Shown: piece after piece, positions 1 through 11,319 of the stretch
How positions within the stretch are numbered: the stretch's first letter is position 1
Layout: each line of letters begins with the position of its first letter
DNA from: Austropuccinia psidii
Taxonomy: Eukaryota; Basidiomycota; Pucciniomycetes; Pucciniales; Sphaerophragmiaceae
DNA: 64,000 nt
Assembly (NCBI GenBank): GCA_023105745.1
Contig: JALGQZ010000002.1
Location: forward strand, 76,797,285-76,861,284
Reading direction: 5' to 3'
Made by a program: the position numbers and the translations under genes
Notes under the pieces: generated by a model
Databases searched by the model: none
What the model saw: only the letters and a program-made list of their open reading frames with translations
What the model was told of the DNA's origin: nothing

Positions 1-638
1 AGTAATAATTGACACCTCATATGTAAATCAAAGTTCACTTATGTAATACACGCGCACATTTTGACATTTCAATTGAATTCAATTGAAAATACTTCAATTC
101 CTCATAACTTCTAAACTAAACACAACACCTCAATTTTAACACAAAAATTGATGGTTAACACCACATGTGGTGTGAATTAAATTAAGGTTTTGAGGATTTT
201 CAACTTTTGTATTGAAAATACTAGAAACTTAATTTAAGCTTATTTAGAGTTGAGTTACAAGAATTTCACTCAGAGGTGACCCCACCTGATTTTTTATGAG
301 GAATCCAATGGTGAAATAAATTTTATATGTTTATTTATTGGATAAAAAGTTATAATAAATTTTATTCAACTTTTTTCCAAATTTATTTATTTTTTCACAA
401 TTTTGTTAAAATTTCATTTTTACTTAATTTTTTCAAGTATAAATGTAATTTTATAATTTCAAAATTTGATGTAATTTTATTTTTAAATTGTAATTAATTT
501 TTTATTTTTGAATATAATTTTATATTCATATTTTGAATTTTATTTTAATAATATAAATAAATTTATTTTATTTATATTAATATGTTAATTTTGCATTTGT
601 GGTCTTTTGGGTATATAAAATTACCTCTAAGGCTCACA
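1..638 (-). repeat. LTR of family C (same family as element A), partial at window edge
   Basis: This matches the last ~640 bp of the LTRs of element A (from about 49228 and 57490) almost base for base and ends in the family terminus CTCACA. It lies antisense. The LTR interrupts the antisense RT segment of B1 immediately after 638, so it was inserted there. The first visible flanking 5-mer, ACTTT, should be the target-site duplication, but its partner lies outside the window. It could be a solo LTR or one end of a full element; this cannot be decided here. The region is very AT-rich and has no gene. Confidence 0.85.
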
Positions 639-1527
639 ACTTTCCTTATTACACCAAGTTGGATTAACTCCTGGATATGTTTTTCCAAGGCTTCTCTAGC
701 TCTGGGACTGGCTGGATAAGCTGGTCTTCTAAGTACTGGAGGATATGGTCTGTCAATATTAAGAGTAATATAAACTTCATGACCTTTTATAGCACCTAAT
801 GTTCCATTATCAGAGGCCTAAGCATTATTGTATGTGTATAACACATCAATAAGTTCATTCCTCATCTTTGGTGACAATGATGGATTAATTTGTGCTTCAA
901 CAAGTTGATTAGCCACAAATTCTTCTTTATAAATATCTTTCTTAGAAAATATAATTGATACTTGTTTTGTCATATTGGAAAAAGCAAATTTTTGTCTCTT
1001 GTTTTCTCCAATTGTGAAATATCTGTCTTTATAGTTATTGATTTCAATACCATATATTTTCAAGTAATCATTTCCAAGGATGATATGTTGAGATGTGCAA
1101 TTGTCCATCACTACGATCTCTGTCTTTGTTCTTATGCTTCCTGCAGGGTGTGGGAACACAATATTATTGTCCAATATGCCCCAAGGGTACATATTGGTGC
1201 TGGCACTACTAAATTGTACACCTTCTATTGGTAATAGATGGTTTTCCCATTCAGGAACTATAACTTGGAGAAAGCCTTTGCCTACACAAGTGCAAAATGC
1301 CCCTGTATCCAAATTTACTTTGGCTTCAACACCATTCATCAGAATTGATGTGATACAAGATGCTCCAGCAGTATACCCTTTTCCTCTAGCAGGTTTCGTC
1401 TTACACATTCTGGCATCTTGGATATTGATCAGGTTATGACATTCCTCAATGTACTGTGGCAAATTAGTATGGACTTCTGTGACCTCAAAGAAAGCTGTAA
1501 TGTTTTATATGGTTTAGTCCTCTACTG
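639..1527 (-). pseudogene. pol: Antisense protease/RT N-terminal segment of B1
   Basis: On the - strand this reads protease and then the start of RT, the same segment that lies in sense orientation at about 2460-3350. The longest open part, 818-1462, covers the aspartic protease, with the catalytic D-T-G followed by AFCTCVGK. It ends in TAG (818-820) where the sense copy has a Phe codon. The same TAG is present in both protease copies of B3. At about 1527 the segment joins gag of opposite orientation at a breakpoint shared with B3. With the sense copy it forms an inverted repeat of about 0.9 kb around about 0.95 kb of gag. Confidence 0.8.
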
Positions 1528-2478
1528 GTGTATCCTCAGAGACTGCTTTCCATTTTAAACATTAATGAGCAACTTAAAATCCTGAAAGACCATGTCTTAG
1601 AAATAGCTGAAAATACCAATCAGTTTGCTACACATTTAGCAAAAAGTGACAGTGACAGGCAGAAATTAAAAAATGAAATCATTGCAAATTTGGAACAAAT
1701 TCATAAGAATTATGAACCACATATGCCAAGTCATTCTACACCTTTGACTTAAGAAAAACATTCTGTTAAAGGAAGTTTTACCCCACTCTTAGGAGAAAAT
1801 GTTGTCTCTGCAAAAGATATTCAAAAATTGGAAGAATGGCCAACATTCTATGGTGAAGGAGAATATAACCATATTGAGCTCATCAGGACTATTCATATGT
1901 TACAGGAAGACTTTAATATACCTGATGAAATCATAGTGGGAAAATTACACTCTATGTTTACCAGGACTTCAAAGAAAAGGTATTACAAGATGAGGATGGA
2001 TCATGGAAAACATGATTGGTCTTGGTGGAAATCTGAAGTGATTACCAAATGGGACAACAATTCTTGGAGGTTTAAAATGTAAAATGCTTTTGAAAGTGCT
2101 ATTTTTAACTCAGAAAAAGATAAACCACTTACTTGGTTCTTCAAACAAAAAGACAGATTATCTGCTTTACACCCAGATATGTCTGACACTATGATTAATA
2201 TGACAATATTAAGAAAGTGTGGAGGAGAACTGGAACATTCTATCAAAAGCAGATTTGTAGAACCGTGTTAAACAGAGGACTACATTAATTCCGTGGAAGA
2301 TATCATTACCAGAACAAGAATTGGTAAAACTTGGACTAGAATCCCTATGGAATCCAAGATGGTCCCAAAGCTTCCCAGAGAGACCTGTCTTGAAGTGTCA
2401 TAGGTCATTGAAGAAATTCAGTGTACTGAAGAGAAAGAAGAGTCTGATCAAGATTCTGTAGTCTCGGAGGATACACCA
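1528..2478 (+). pseudogene. gag: gag (capsid region) of B1, broken
   Basis: This holds the central and C-terminal part of family-B Gag: a helical segment (INEQLKILKDH, 1560-1600), then the capsid-like domain from about 1828 (EEWPTF.GEGEYNHIE) to about 2330. In-frame stops fall at 1750, 2080 and 2268. The zinc knuckle is lost: after KCH at about 2390 the sequence jumps to the acidic linker in front of protease. The normal N-terminus (MVHTRNG in B3 and B4) is absent because an antisense PR-RT segment lies directly upstream. Confidence 0.75.
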
Positions 2479-3174
2479 TTGGAGGACTATCCCATTGAAA
2501 CCATTACAGCTTTCTTTGAGGTCACAGAAGTCCATACCCACTTTCCACAGTACAGTGAGGATTGCTGCAACCTGATCAATATCCAAGATGCCAGAATGTG
2601 TAAAACAAAACCTGCTAGAGGAAAGGGTTACACTGCTGGAGCATCCTGTATCACATCAGTTTTGATGAGTGATATTGAAGCCAAAGTTAATTTGGATACA
2701 GGTGCATTTTGCACTTGCGTAGGCAAAGATTATCTCCTAATTATACTTTCTGAATGGAAAAACCATCTATTACCAATAGAAGGTGTACAATTTAGTAGTG
2801 TCAGTAACAATATGTATCCCTTGGGTATATTGGACACTAATCTTGTATTTCCACATCCAGCAGGAAGTGTGAGGATGAAAACTGAGATTGTGGTAATGGA
2901 TAATTGCACATCTCAGCACATCATTCTTGGAAATGATTACTTGAATATTTATAGTATTGATATAAATAACCATAAAGACATATATTTCACAATTGGGGAT
3001 AACAAAATAAAAAAATTTGCTTTTTCTAATATGCCAAAACAAATATCTGTAGTATCTTCTGTCAAGGATACTCACAAAGATGGATTTGTGTCTAATCTAC
3101 TTGTTGAAGCACAAATTAATCCATCATTGTCACCAAAAATGAGGAATGAACTTATTGATGTGCTAAACACATAA
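2479..3174 (+). pseudogene. pol: Retroviral-type aspartic protease of B1
   Basis: This retropepsin-like domain would process Gag-Pol in the virus-like particle. The catalytic D-T-G (LDTGAFC) is at about residues 72-74, and the hydrophobic flap and helix region (HIILGNDYL) at about 151. The frame continues into RT (3316-4614), but a stop at 3172-3174 cuts the polyprotein at the protease-RT linker (VLNT then stop). The family sequence has a Tyr there. No independent start is expected, because this is an internal part of gag-pol. It is the sense partner of the inverted copy at 639-1527. Confidence 0.85.
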
Positions 3175-4614
3175 AATAATGCATTTGCCTCTGATAATGA
3201 ACCATTAGGTGCTATAAGGGGACATGAAGTTGATATTACTCTTAATATTGACAGGCCATATCCTCCAGTACTTAGAAGACCAGCTTATCCAGCCAGTCCC
3301 AGAGCTAGAGAAGCCTTGGAAAAACATATCCAAGAGTTAATTCAACTTGGTGTACTAAGAAAAGTAGGCCATAATGAGAAAGGTGAAGTGACAACACCTG
3401 TTATTATTGCATGGCATAATGACAAGTCAAGAATGGTTGGAGATTTCAGAGCATTGAATACCTACACAGTTCCAGATAGGTACCCAATCCCTAGAATTCA
3501 ACAAACCCTGACTCAATTTTCTAAAGCCAAGTATATAATATCAATGGATGCATTAAAAGGTTTCCATCAGAATGTTCTGACACCTAAAGCTAAGAAATTA
3601 CTTAGGATTATCACTCATTGTGGTATTTATGAGTATCTTAGGATACCATTTGGCATTAAAAATTCTCCATCACATTATCAAAGAATGATGAATACAATCT
3701 TTCCCACAGAATTGTCTGAAGGATGGCTTATCATTCATATGTATGATATTATCATACGTTCTGATTCATGGTCTTTTCACCTTGAAAGACTTGCAAGAGT
3801 ACTTCACAAAGTTGTAGAAGTGAACATGAAAATTTCACTTAAGAAATGCAATTTTGGTTTTGAAGAACTCAAGGCATTAGGACATATTTTTTCTGGCTTA
3901 AGCTTGGGTATTGACAAAAACAAAGTAGCAGCAGTCATACTTAAGCCAATACCCCAGAATAAAAAAGAAATGATGTCTTTTCTTGAGTTTGCCAGTTATT
4001 ATAGGCAAAACTTGAAAGACTTTGCAAGTCTAGCCAAGTCACTTTATAGAATCTGTGATCAACAGACTGTATTTGAGATGACAAAGGGGAGAATTAAAGC
4101 TTATGAAAAGATAAGGAGAGCTCTTACAGAAGCCCCTTTACTACTCATGCCTGACTGGAATATTCCTTTTAAATTGTACATTGATGCATGTGGAGATGGA
4201 TTAGGCACAGCCCTACATCAAGTTCAAATTATTGATTACAAACCTACAGAAGGACCAGTTTGTTACATCTCAAGGCAAATCAAACCAACAGAAGCCAGAT
4301 ATGGTGCAAGCCAAATGAAGTTCTTATGTTTGGTATGGGCACTTGAGATATTACACTATTATCTTGATGGAAGTGCTTTTGAAGTGATAACTGACTGTAA
4401 TGCATTAAAATCACTTCTTAACATGAAAACTCCCAACAGACACATGTTGAGATGGCAAATAGCCATTCAGGAATATAGAGGAAACATGACTATAGTCCAC
4501 AAAGCAGGAAACATGCACAAGAATTCTGATGGACTTAGCAGGTGGGCATTAGCCAACACTCCTGATAACCCAGCTTATGTACCGTTGGAAGCTGAACCAC
4601 AGATTCGAATCTAA
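3175..4614 (+). pseudogene. pol: Reverse transcriptase-RNase H of B1
   Basis: The RT fingers/palm run from about 3230 ([15 protein letters not shown]) and RNase H from about 4130. The palm motif that should read Y-I-D-D is HMYD here (about 3734-3750), so the first active-site aspartate is gone. RNase H keeps its first acidic motif ([11 protein letters not shown]) and [10 protein letters not shown]. The frame ends at a GAA-to-TAA type stop (4612-4614), followed by a frameshift before the integrase frame that opens at 4697. In the family these domains copy RNA into cDNA and remove the template. This copy is inactive. Confidence 0.85.
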
Positions 4615-5680
4615 GGGATTAATATAACTCATATTGGGACTGTAATCCTTTGAAGAGGTCAGAGAATCTTATAAGCAAGACAAGAATTGCCATATCTTGA
4701 CTTCTTTGTTAGATAAAGACTGCAAGGATACATCTTTGGTCAATTCACTAGATGAAGTTTGGAGAGATTCCTATTCTGAAGGGAGATTTCACTTGTTTGA
4801 TGGGATTATTTACCACAGAACCAAACATTCTTGTGTAATTACATTATGCAGCAGATTGCTTATCAATACAATTCTTCATGAATGCCATGATATCATCTAC
4901 CATGGACACCTGTCAGAGGACAGAACACTTGAAAAAGTAAAAAACTGTGCATGGTGGCCATCTTGGAGAAAGGAAACCATTGAATATTGCCATACCTGTG
5001 ACAGATGCCAAAACGCAAACAGGAGTACAGGCAAGAAATTTGGACTTATGATCCATATTCAAGAACCAAAATCCCCATGGGAAGTTGCTCACATGGATTG
5101 GGTCACAGCACTTCCTCCAAGTGGTGACAAAAGTTATAATGCTTGTTTAGTCATTGTAGACAGATATAGCAAGTCTCCCATATTCTTACCATGTCATAAA
5201 GATGACACTGCTATGGACACAGCTCTTCTTCTATGGAGTAGAGTTATTTCTCAAACAGAATTATTTAAGAATATCATAAGTGACAGAGATCCCAAGTTCA
5301 CATCTGCACTTTGGACCAATCTTCATAGATTGTTTGGGACTAAGTTATCATTCTCTACAGCATATCACCCTCAGACAGAGGCGCTAGCAGAGAGGATGAT
5401 TCAAGCTTTAGAAGACATGATCAGGAGATTTTGTGCTTATGGGTTAGAATTCAAGGACTCAGATGGCTTTACCCATGACTGGTGCACTCTGATACCTGCA
5501 TTAGAGTTGGCATACAAGACATCAGTCCATTCTTCCACAGGACAAACTCCTGCTATGTTAGAAAAAGGATGGAATCCAAGACTCCCAGCCTACACACTGA
5601 GGAAAGGCTTGATTGACATTCATCCTACAGCTTCCAGCTTCAAGATAATGCTTGATAAAGCAAAACATCATGCAAAATAA
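4615..5680 (+). pseudogene. pol: Integrase (zinc finger and catalytic core) of B1
   Basis: The frame opens at 4697. An H-H-C-C zinc-binding domain is visible: H in YHRTKH, H in ECHD/HGHLSED, and C-x2-C in CDRC. The DDE core follows with D in MDWVTAL, D in ISDRDPKF and E in ALAERMIQ. The family DGLAERM reads EALAERM here, but the catalytic Glu is kept. The first 80 bp lie in another frame. A CAA-to-TAA change at 5678-5680 separates this part from the C-terminal domain. Integrase inserts the cDNA into the chromosome. Confidence 0.85.
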
Positions 5681-5683
5681 AGT

Positions 5684-6190
5684 ATGGATGATGCTTTTGA
5701 TTATGCAAAACAGAAGTGGGACAAGAGTCATAAAGTACCAGACTTCAAAGTAGAGGACTTAGTTCTAGTTTCAACCTTGAAGTTTAATAATATCAAAGGC
5801 CCAAATAAAGTTAAAAATTCTTATGTAGGACCTTTTGTTATTGTTTCCTTACATGGAACCAATGCAGTTCAAGTGGAATTGGGTGGTGAACTGGAAAATA
5901 AACACCCCACTTTTCCAGTCAGCTTCATAAATCCTTATCAACCAGCTGACAAAGAATCGTTTCCTCTGAGGAACCCAACTCCTTTGACTGTCCCACCAGT
6001 GGAACAGAATGAAGAAAAAAAGATAAAGAAAGTCATTAAAGAAAGGAGACTTAGGGGTAAAAATCAGAGAGAATATCTCGTCAGATATAGAAATCCAGTA
6101 CATGAAGATGAATGGCTGGCAGAATCAGACATACATGACTCAGATAAACTCTTGAGAAAATTTAGACATGAAAGAAGGCCACAAGCCTGA
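5684..6190 (+). pseudogene. pol: Integrase C-terminal domain and chromodomain of B1
   Basis: It continues in frame after the stop at 5678-5680. It holds the GPY/F-like module (VEDLVLVSTL, then SYVGPFVIV) and a C-terminal chromodomain-like module (KKVIKERRLRGKNQREYLVRYRNP, here given by its ends only; DEWLAE). In chromoviruses this module reads histone marks and steers integration to heterochromatin, which suits the self-nesting seen here. It ends at TGA 6188-6190, 144 bp before the 3' LTR. Confidence 0.8.
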
Positions 6191-6323
6191 ATATGTTTAT
6201 AAATATTCTTTAAATTACTTGATCTGAGTGATTTAAAGAGGTTGGACAGTGGACATTAACCCCCCTTGGGGCTTTTTTATTATTTCTACCATTGATGAAA
6301 TTGTAGTACAATTTTATTTTTTT

Positions 6324-6334
6324 GTGGGAGGGAA
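6324..6334 (+). promoter_or_regulatory. Polypurine tract of B1
   Basis: GTGGGAGGGAA lies directly before the TG of the 3' LTR. This is the expected primer for plus-strand DNA synthesis. Element A has the closely similar AGGGGGAGGGAA at the same place. Confidence 0.8.
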
Positions 6335-8257
6335 TGTGAGCCTTGAGGTATATTTTACATACCCAAATAGGCCACAATTATCTTAAAAATAAATTTTGAA
6401 TTATGCATAACTCATAAGTCATGCATATATCTAAAATTTATCATTTTGAATTTCAGAAAAGATGAATAACTTTTTATTGAGTAAGTAAATCCATGGATTG
6501 AAGGCTAGATTTGAATTCTACACAAAAATTCACCTAGGGTAGCTCCATAGAGTGAATAAGCTCAAATCAACTCTTTGAGGTGGTAATATGGAAAATACTT
6601 CAACACCACATCATTAATACCACATAAAAGATCCGTGAAAATTTTTGTTTTTCTTGATTTTACGCCAAAATAATGGGAAAGTGCGAAACCCATGTTACAT
6701 ATACACTAAGAATAGTGTTATACATGTTTTGAGCACTTAATATTATGGTATTCTTACATGCACTTTTGGTACACCCATAGTGGATATCTCACTTTAAGCT
6801 TAAATTTCTATTTTGACGTGAAAAATAAGCAAGGGGGACAAAAGACATCAAAGAGAGCCAGGGTACCCAACTTCTGAGGCCTCAGAGGCGTGGACAGCTC
6901 CAAAGCTTGGATCCATGGCTGATCTTGGCCTAATTGGTAAACTAAAACCTTTTTGGAACTTGGTTACCATGTTACAACTACAGTAAAACTTAAGAAAATA
7001 GTAAATAACCTGCTATTTTGACATGCCAAGGAGGTAAAGAGCTACTTAGACTCCTGTAACCATGTCAATTCTTAATTAATTTCCATGGATAAACCCCAAA
7101 AGAGTAATTAAAACCCTTTTTGGACTTGTTTCCATTGATTTACCTCATAGCAACCAGTGAAACACTGATATTTGCAATTCTACATAGAAATGAGGTGACA
7201 ACTTCAAAAATTCATCAAAAATACAATTCTGAATGAATCTTTCTGAAACTTTCAGGACTAATGGGGAACTGGATCAGCTATGGTAAAACCAAAAATAATT
7301 ACAGTTTTACTAGTAAAATTAAACGCTTTACTTACAGTCCCTTTTTGACTATTCTACGTAAAACACTGAATCTTCAAAAATTCACAGTAATTACAACCTG
7401 TGATGAAATTGGCAATAACATTGATAACTTTGAGAAATCAATGATTATTTTGGAATAAAAGAAGATTTACAGATGTTACTCCTTTTATTCTTAACCATAT
7501 TGCGGTTGGTAGTCACGTAAAAGCATTAATTGAGTAATTATGATAATCTTACATGACAACAGATGATGCAATCAATAATCCAAAACGTTTTATTGTTTTT
7601 TCACTCACCGCTTTTTCAGTTTGCTCCATGGCATGCCTCTGTGAGCTGTTGTTGACTTGAAAGAAGCCTCTTCTTGCTGTTTTTTTCCACATCATCATCT
7701 TATTATCACTTAAATCATTATTACCAACAAGTAAGTATTAGTTATAGCTATTCTTAAGTGTTTTAAATCTTTCAGAATCAATCAGAAAGACGTGAAATCA
7801 TAGAATCCAACTATATATTTTTGTAATACTGTTATAAAATCCATTTTGATCCTTAAAATCCACAATTCTACATCAAATCTCTCTATCTTATCTTTCAATA
7901 AGCTCTTTGGAATATTAGTGAGTGATTTATCTTTGATTCTTAAAGTTTTTCTCTAAAATTAGTTTTCTTCAAGAATTATCATTATAATTATTCTTTCAAA
8001 AGATAATTAAATATTAAAATAATTTTATTATTTTAATAAAAGAAGTTTTATTATTAAAATCTTCTTGTAATTGATTCTTGTAGACAATTACTTTCTCACT
8101 GTTAAAATCACTAATAGTGTTTGAAACATGAAAGAAATAATTATTCAATCATTTAATTGTGGTTTTAATAATATTTTATTATTATATTTCATAAGAACAG
8201 ACACATTGCTGTTGATTAATAGTGATATTATCATCAGTCTCATAGTCACATCTTACA
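6335..8257 (+). repeat. 3' LTR of B1 (family B, 1923 bp)
   Basis: It runs from TGTGAGCC to CATCTTACA. It matches the solo LTR 40142-42063 (1922 bp, opposite strand) and the interrupted 5' LTR of B3. It is preceded by the polypurine tract and followed by interrupted D2 sequence. The short ORF at 7261-7458 inside it has no recognisable product and I do not treat it as a gene. Confidence 0.9.
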
Positions 8258-8619
8258 ATTGATGTGTTTTTAAATTTCTTTCCTAGTTGACAGTCTTGCT
8301 GGATATGGAGGTCTTCTCAGCATGGGTGGGTAAGATCTTTCCACATCTATATATAATTCTATATCATGGCTTGGATTTTTCTGAAAGGCTCTTCACCTAT
8401 GGGAAATGGTGGTCTGTTTTTCCTCAGCATATTAAGTAAACTAAGTTTCTGTTTGCTGGTGAGGTTGATGCTGGATTGCCCTTCTGTGAATTCATTCAGT
8501 AATTCTTCCAGAGGGTCATGGGCAGATATTTGGTATATATCCAGTGAAAACCTCTTCTCCTTGTTTGTACCTATGGTAATATGCATGTTTTTAATATTGT
8601 AAATATCAATGCCATACAT
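8258..8619 (-). pseudogene. pol: D2 protease-RT linker and RT start
   Basis: This reads the end of protease (MYGIDIYN), a linker, and the RT entry motif [11 protein letters not shown], then breaks off in the KHIN motif at 8258, exactly at the end of the B1 LTR. A stop lies between 8620 and the protease frame (LVGTD, stop, MYGID). D1 has the same protein intact at about 23870-24230. Confidence 0.8.
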
Positions 8620-8625
8620 CTTCTG

Positions 8626-9141
8626 TTAGTCTGTTCCTACTAAAAATCCTTGGATCTGGGGATCTTCAAGCACAACAAACTCTGGGTTGATTCTGATATT
8701 ACCTTTCCTATGGGTTATGATTATCTCTTTGATAATTGTCCCAATGGATGTCATCTTCCCTGATGCACTTTTAAATCTCTTTGCCTTCGTTTGCAAGAGC
8801 TGTTTCTCCCAGTTGGGGACATTGGTATCCAGATACTCTCTGGCCAATATTAAGCAATGTCCACCACTGTAAATTATCAGTGGGTGTTGAGCATTGTCAA
8901 CACAAACAGCCATATTTGTGGCTATCCCAGGTATATGTTCCATTCCTATAGTTGGTGTAACTAGGATTGTTTGTGCATCTTGTTGGTGTTTACACAAGTT
9001 TTTGTTTGCAGTCTCCTGTGGAATGCCTGCTTCTAACTGTATGTCCTGAATTTTTAGCTGCGTTTCCTCTTGGTACTCCCCCTGAACTTCTTCTTTTGGG
9101 TCTTGGTCATCATCAGAAAGTTCTCTGATGGCATTGCACAT
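8626..9141 (-). pseudogene. pol: Aspartic protease of D2
   Basis: It aligns with residues about 132-295 of the D1 pol frame (22972-25407). The catalytic triplet D-S-G of D1 (LIIDSGAHC) reads LIIYSGGHC here, so the active-site Asp is replaced by Tyr. Upstream is the acidic linker between knuckle and protease. The frame is cut at both ends by stops. Confidence 0.8.
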
Positions 9142-9509
9142 ACAGTCTGAGTCAGAATCCTATGTTTAGGATTCTTCTTCTGGGACCTTCTCAATGGCAT
9201 ACACTTTCTTCTTGCCTTTGGACAGTTATTGGAATAGTGGTCTGTTTACCCACAATTGTGAAAAGATTTTTTCTTCTTGGTCACTTCTGCCACTCTTGCT
9301 TTGTGTTTATACTTGGAGTCCACCTTGAAAGGTTGTATCTATTTGAAACTAATGCTTTTATATTGAGAATATTTCCCTGTATTTGCTCTTTTACTTACAT
9401 CTTGTAAGGTGTTTGCAATTTCATGTAGAGTGCAACTTTGGTTGCATATTCATTTTACTGCATGATCTAGTTCTCCTGGCATTTGTGTAAGTAGTTTGTG
9501 ATTCCTCAT
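9142..9509 (-). pseudogene. gag: D2 gag C-terminus with destroyed zinc knuckle
   Basis: On the - strand the CCHC knuckle of D1 ([14 protein letters not shown]) can be followed at about 9220-9270. The first Cys is Phe and a TAA stands inside the knuckle. Nucleocapsid RNA binding would be lost. The + strand ORF 9162-9407 is a shadow of this region. Confidence 0.7.
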
Positions 9510-9943
9510 CTAAATATTCATTTGAGAATCAATGGACTTTAGTCTTTTAGACCGTCTAAGACACCACTCATATGGATCTTTTTCCACAGAGTACTTGTCA
9601 TTTTCAAATGACATGTTCTTATGCCATATCCAAGTACCATTGCTGTACTTTTGCATGATTTGACTGTTCCCCCATGGCCAGTTTCTTCCATGGATTTCTT
9701 TCATATTGTTGTACCAAATACCTACATATACTTTAAATTCTGTATTAAATCTAGCAGTAATCCAGGAGTTTGGTATGCTTGGTAAATCAATGAAGAGTCC
9801 ATCACCATAATTAATGATTTCCATATGATTATATTATCCTGTGCCAGGTTGAGGCCTCTGGAAGCTGATTTAAGCTCCCTTCTCAGAATAAGACATGTTC
9901 TCTCCATGCCGTTATTGAGATGGAGACCTTGCCTTATTCTCAA
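9510..9943 (-). pseudogene. gag: Capsid part of gag, D2
   Basis: Two overlapping frames (9722-9943 and 9510-9824) together cover the capsid segment that D1 has at about 22560-22950, including GDGLFIDLPSIP and RNWPWG. The split shows a frameshift. As in the family, it would form the particle shell. Confidence 0.7.
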
Positions 9944-10354
9944 AAAGGGAATCTGGTTTTATGTCTTTGTGGTGGTATGTATTATCAAAAACATGGCCTT
10001 GTGGTTTGGGCTTCATGTTTGGGTAGAAATTAAGCAACTTGTTTAAGTCTTGATCCAGACAATCCCTGTCCCTTTTGCAGTGGTGCTGATCTTCAAAGAC
10101 TTAATTCAGTCTTTTATTGGTTTCTTCAGAAGCGTTTCTCAATTCAGCATGGCCTCCTTGAAGGGTTTTAACAATTTTGTCCATGGAGGGTGTTAATTTT
10201 TTCATCCTATCATGGCTTTCTTGGAGCTCTGCAAATTGGGACATTTGTAACAACAGGGAATCATTGTTTAAGTTAGTCTCAGGTGTAACAACACTGCTTT
10301 CATTCTGAGTGAGGGTAATATTTCTATTATTGGGACTACTGATTCTAGAAGTAT
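9944..10354 (-). pseudogene. gag: Coiled-coil linker of gag, D2
   Basis: This corresponds to the Gln/Glu-rich, probably coiled-coil segment of D1 Gag (about 22150-22500; repeated acidic and Gln residues before DREC). In D2 it is broken by stops, so no long frame is left. Only nucleotide similarity supports the call. Confidence 0.55.
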
Positions 10355-10984
10355 TTACACATATTTCTGGCCCTTGTGTACTTCTTTAACCAAGTCCAAC
10401 AGATTCTGCATAATTGGGTCTGACCCTTTCTGCCTTTGGCTGAAAGATGTCTTGTTTTTTCCCTTGTATCCTTCTCTTCTCCTGGAAACTACCTGGAATT
10501 GTGAAGAATGGTGACTCTGTGCCACTGATCTGCTGGTTCCTGAATGGTGTGAAGCTGCTGGAGAGCTGATTTGGCCTTCTCCTTGTGAGAATGAAGGAAT
10601 CTGAGTATTCCCTTTCTGGATCAGCTGTTCTTCTATGCCATGTATAGTGGCTTGACTCTCCCTTATCCTGTTTTCCCTCACCTCCAGGAGTCTGAAATGC
10701 CTGGTGAGATTACAACCTTTGGTGATTACCATAAGGTCTTTGAAGTCTATCTCTCTGAGACAAATCTTCTGGAAACTTGCTCCAAGTTCTGCCCAGTGAG
10801 ATTCCAGGTTGAACTTCTTGTTTTCCATGCTCCATTGAAATAAGTCTTTGAGGAGTTGGTGAAGCTGAAGAACTTGATCCATATCTTTCCAGTCCTCTGG
10901 TTTGAGGTCTCTGTTCAATTGGAAGGTGAATGGCAGAGTGGGTATAATTTCCCTCAGTGTCTTGCCATCCACCACTGTCTCCAA
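10355..10984 (-). pseudogene. Alternative-frame gag-region protein of D2 (209 codons)
   Basis: This is an open frame parallel to the D1 frame 21356-22090, with the same run of motifs (VDGKT.REII.TLPF, EDWKDMDQVLQ, LKDLFQWSM, KEIDFKDLMV). It overlaps the main gag frame (10710-11099) in another phase. Both frames stay open in D1 and D2. The sequence looks like an ordered protein, while the main frame is low-complexity. No known domain is recognised. The start is uncertain. Confidence 0.6.
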
Positions 10985-11099
10985 GGTGTCCTCTTCCAGG
11001 TCTTCTGGTCCTGGACAAACCTTCTATGTCATCTGGCTGGTTTTTATGAGGCCTTCCAGTTGTCACAGGTGGATTGCCTATGATTGGGATTGAAGGCAT
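10710..11099 (-). pseudogene. gag: N-terminal main-frame Gag of D2
   Basis: It begins at an ATG (11097-11099) just downstream of the leader and reads a Pro/Arg/Ser/Gln-rich, probably disordered protein (RTRRPGRGHLG, SMEHGKQEVQP). It ends in a stop at 10710. D1 has the same frame at 21370-21816. It overlaps the alternative frame 10355-10984 by 275 bp. Confidence 0.6.
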
Positions 11100-11319
11100 G
11101 AAGTTTTCTTCCGCTTATTTAAAGAGAAGAGAATGCTTATGTCAGTTAAGACTTCTTAAGATGCTGTTTTCATGTCTAATAATGGCCTGTGGGTGACATA
11201 TTTATATATTATACCCCTGTATTATGATTGTGTATCTCAAATTATCAATTACACGTCAAAAATACAGTATTGTGGCTTTCTGGTATACTGTTTGTATACC
11301 AGTATCTCACAGATCAACT
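11100..11319 (-). other. D2 leader, part next to gag
   Basis: This matches the untranslated leader of D1 (about 20800-21010, opposite strand) up to CAGTATCTCACAGATC. The match then stops at the LTR-like insertion beginning at 11320 and resumes at about 12210. No gene is seen. Confidence 0.6.

Larger units (their letters stand above)
639..8257 (+). mobile_element. B1: Ty3/Gypsy chromodomain element with inverted PR-RT segment in front of gag; 3' LTR present
   Basis: Order on the + strand: antisense RT-PR (639-1527), sense gag (1528-2478), PR, RT, RNase H, integrase, chromodomain (2479-6190), polypurine tract and 3' LTR (6335-8257). The 5' LTR, primer site and gag N-terminus are not visible; an LTR-C cuts the antisense arm at 638. 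The 3' LTR abuts the RT of D2 at 8258, so B1 was inserted into D2, with ATTGA (8258-8262) as the expected duplication. Pol has several nonsense codons, a frameshift and an altered RT active site, so the copy is dead. Confidence 0.85.

Noticed and set aside
6250..6280. Intrinsic terminator (CCCCCCTTGGGGCTTTTTTA) after B1 pol
   Set aside because: Bacterial-type terminators do not apply to a fungal element transcribed by RNA polymerase II; B3 lacks the stretch.
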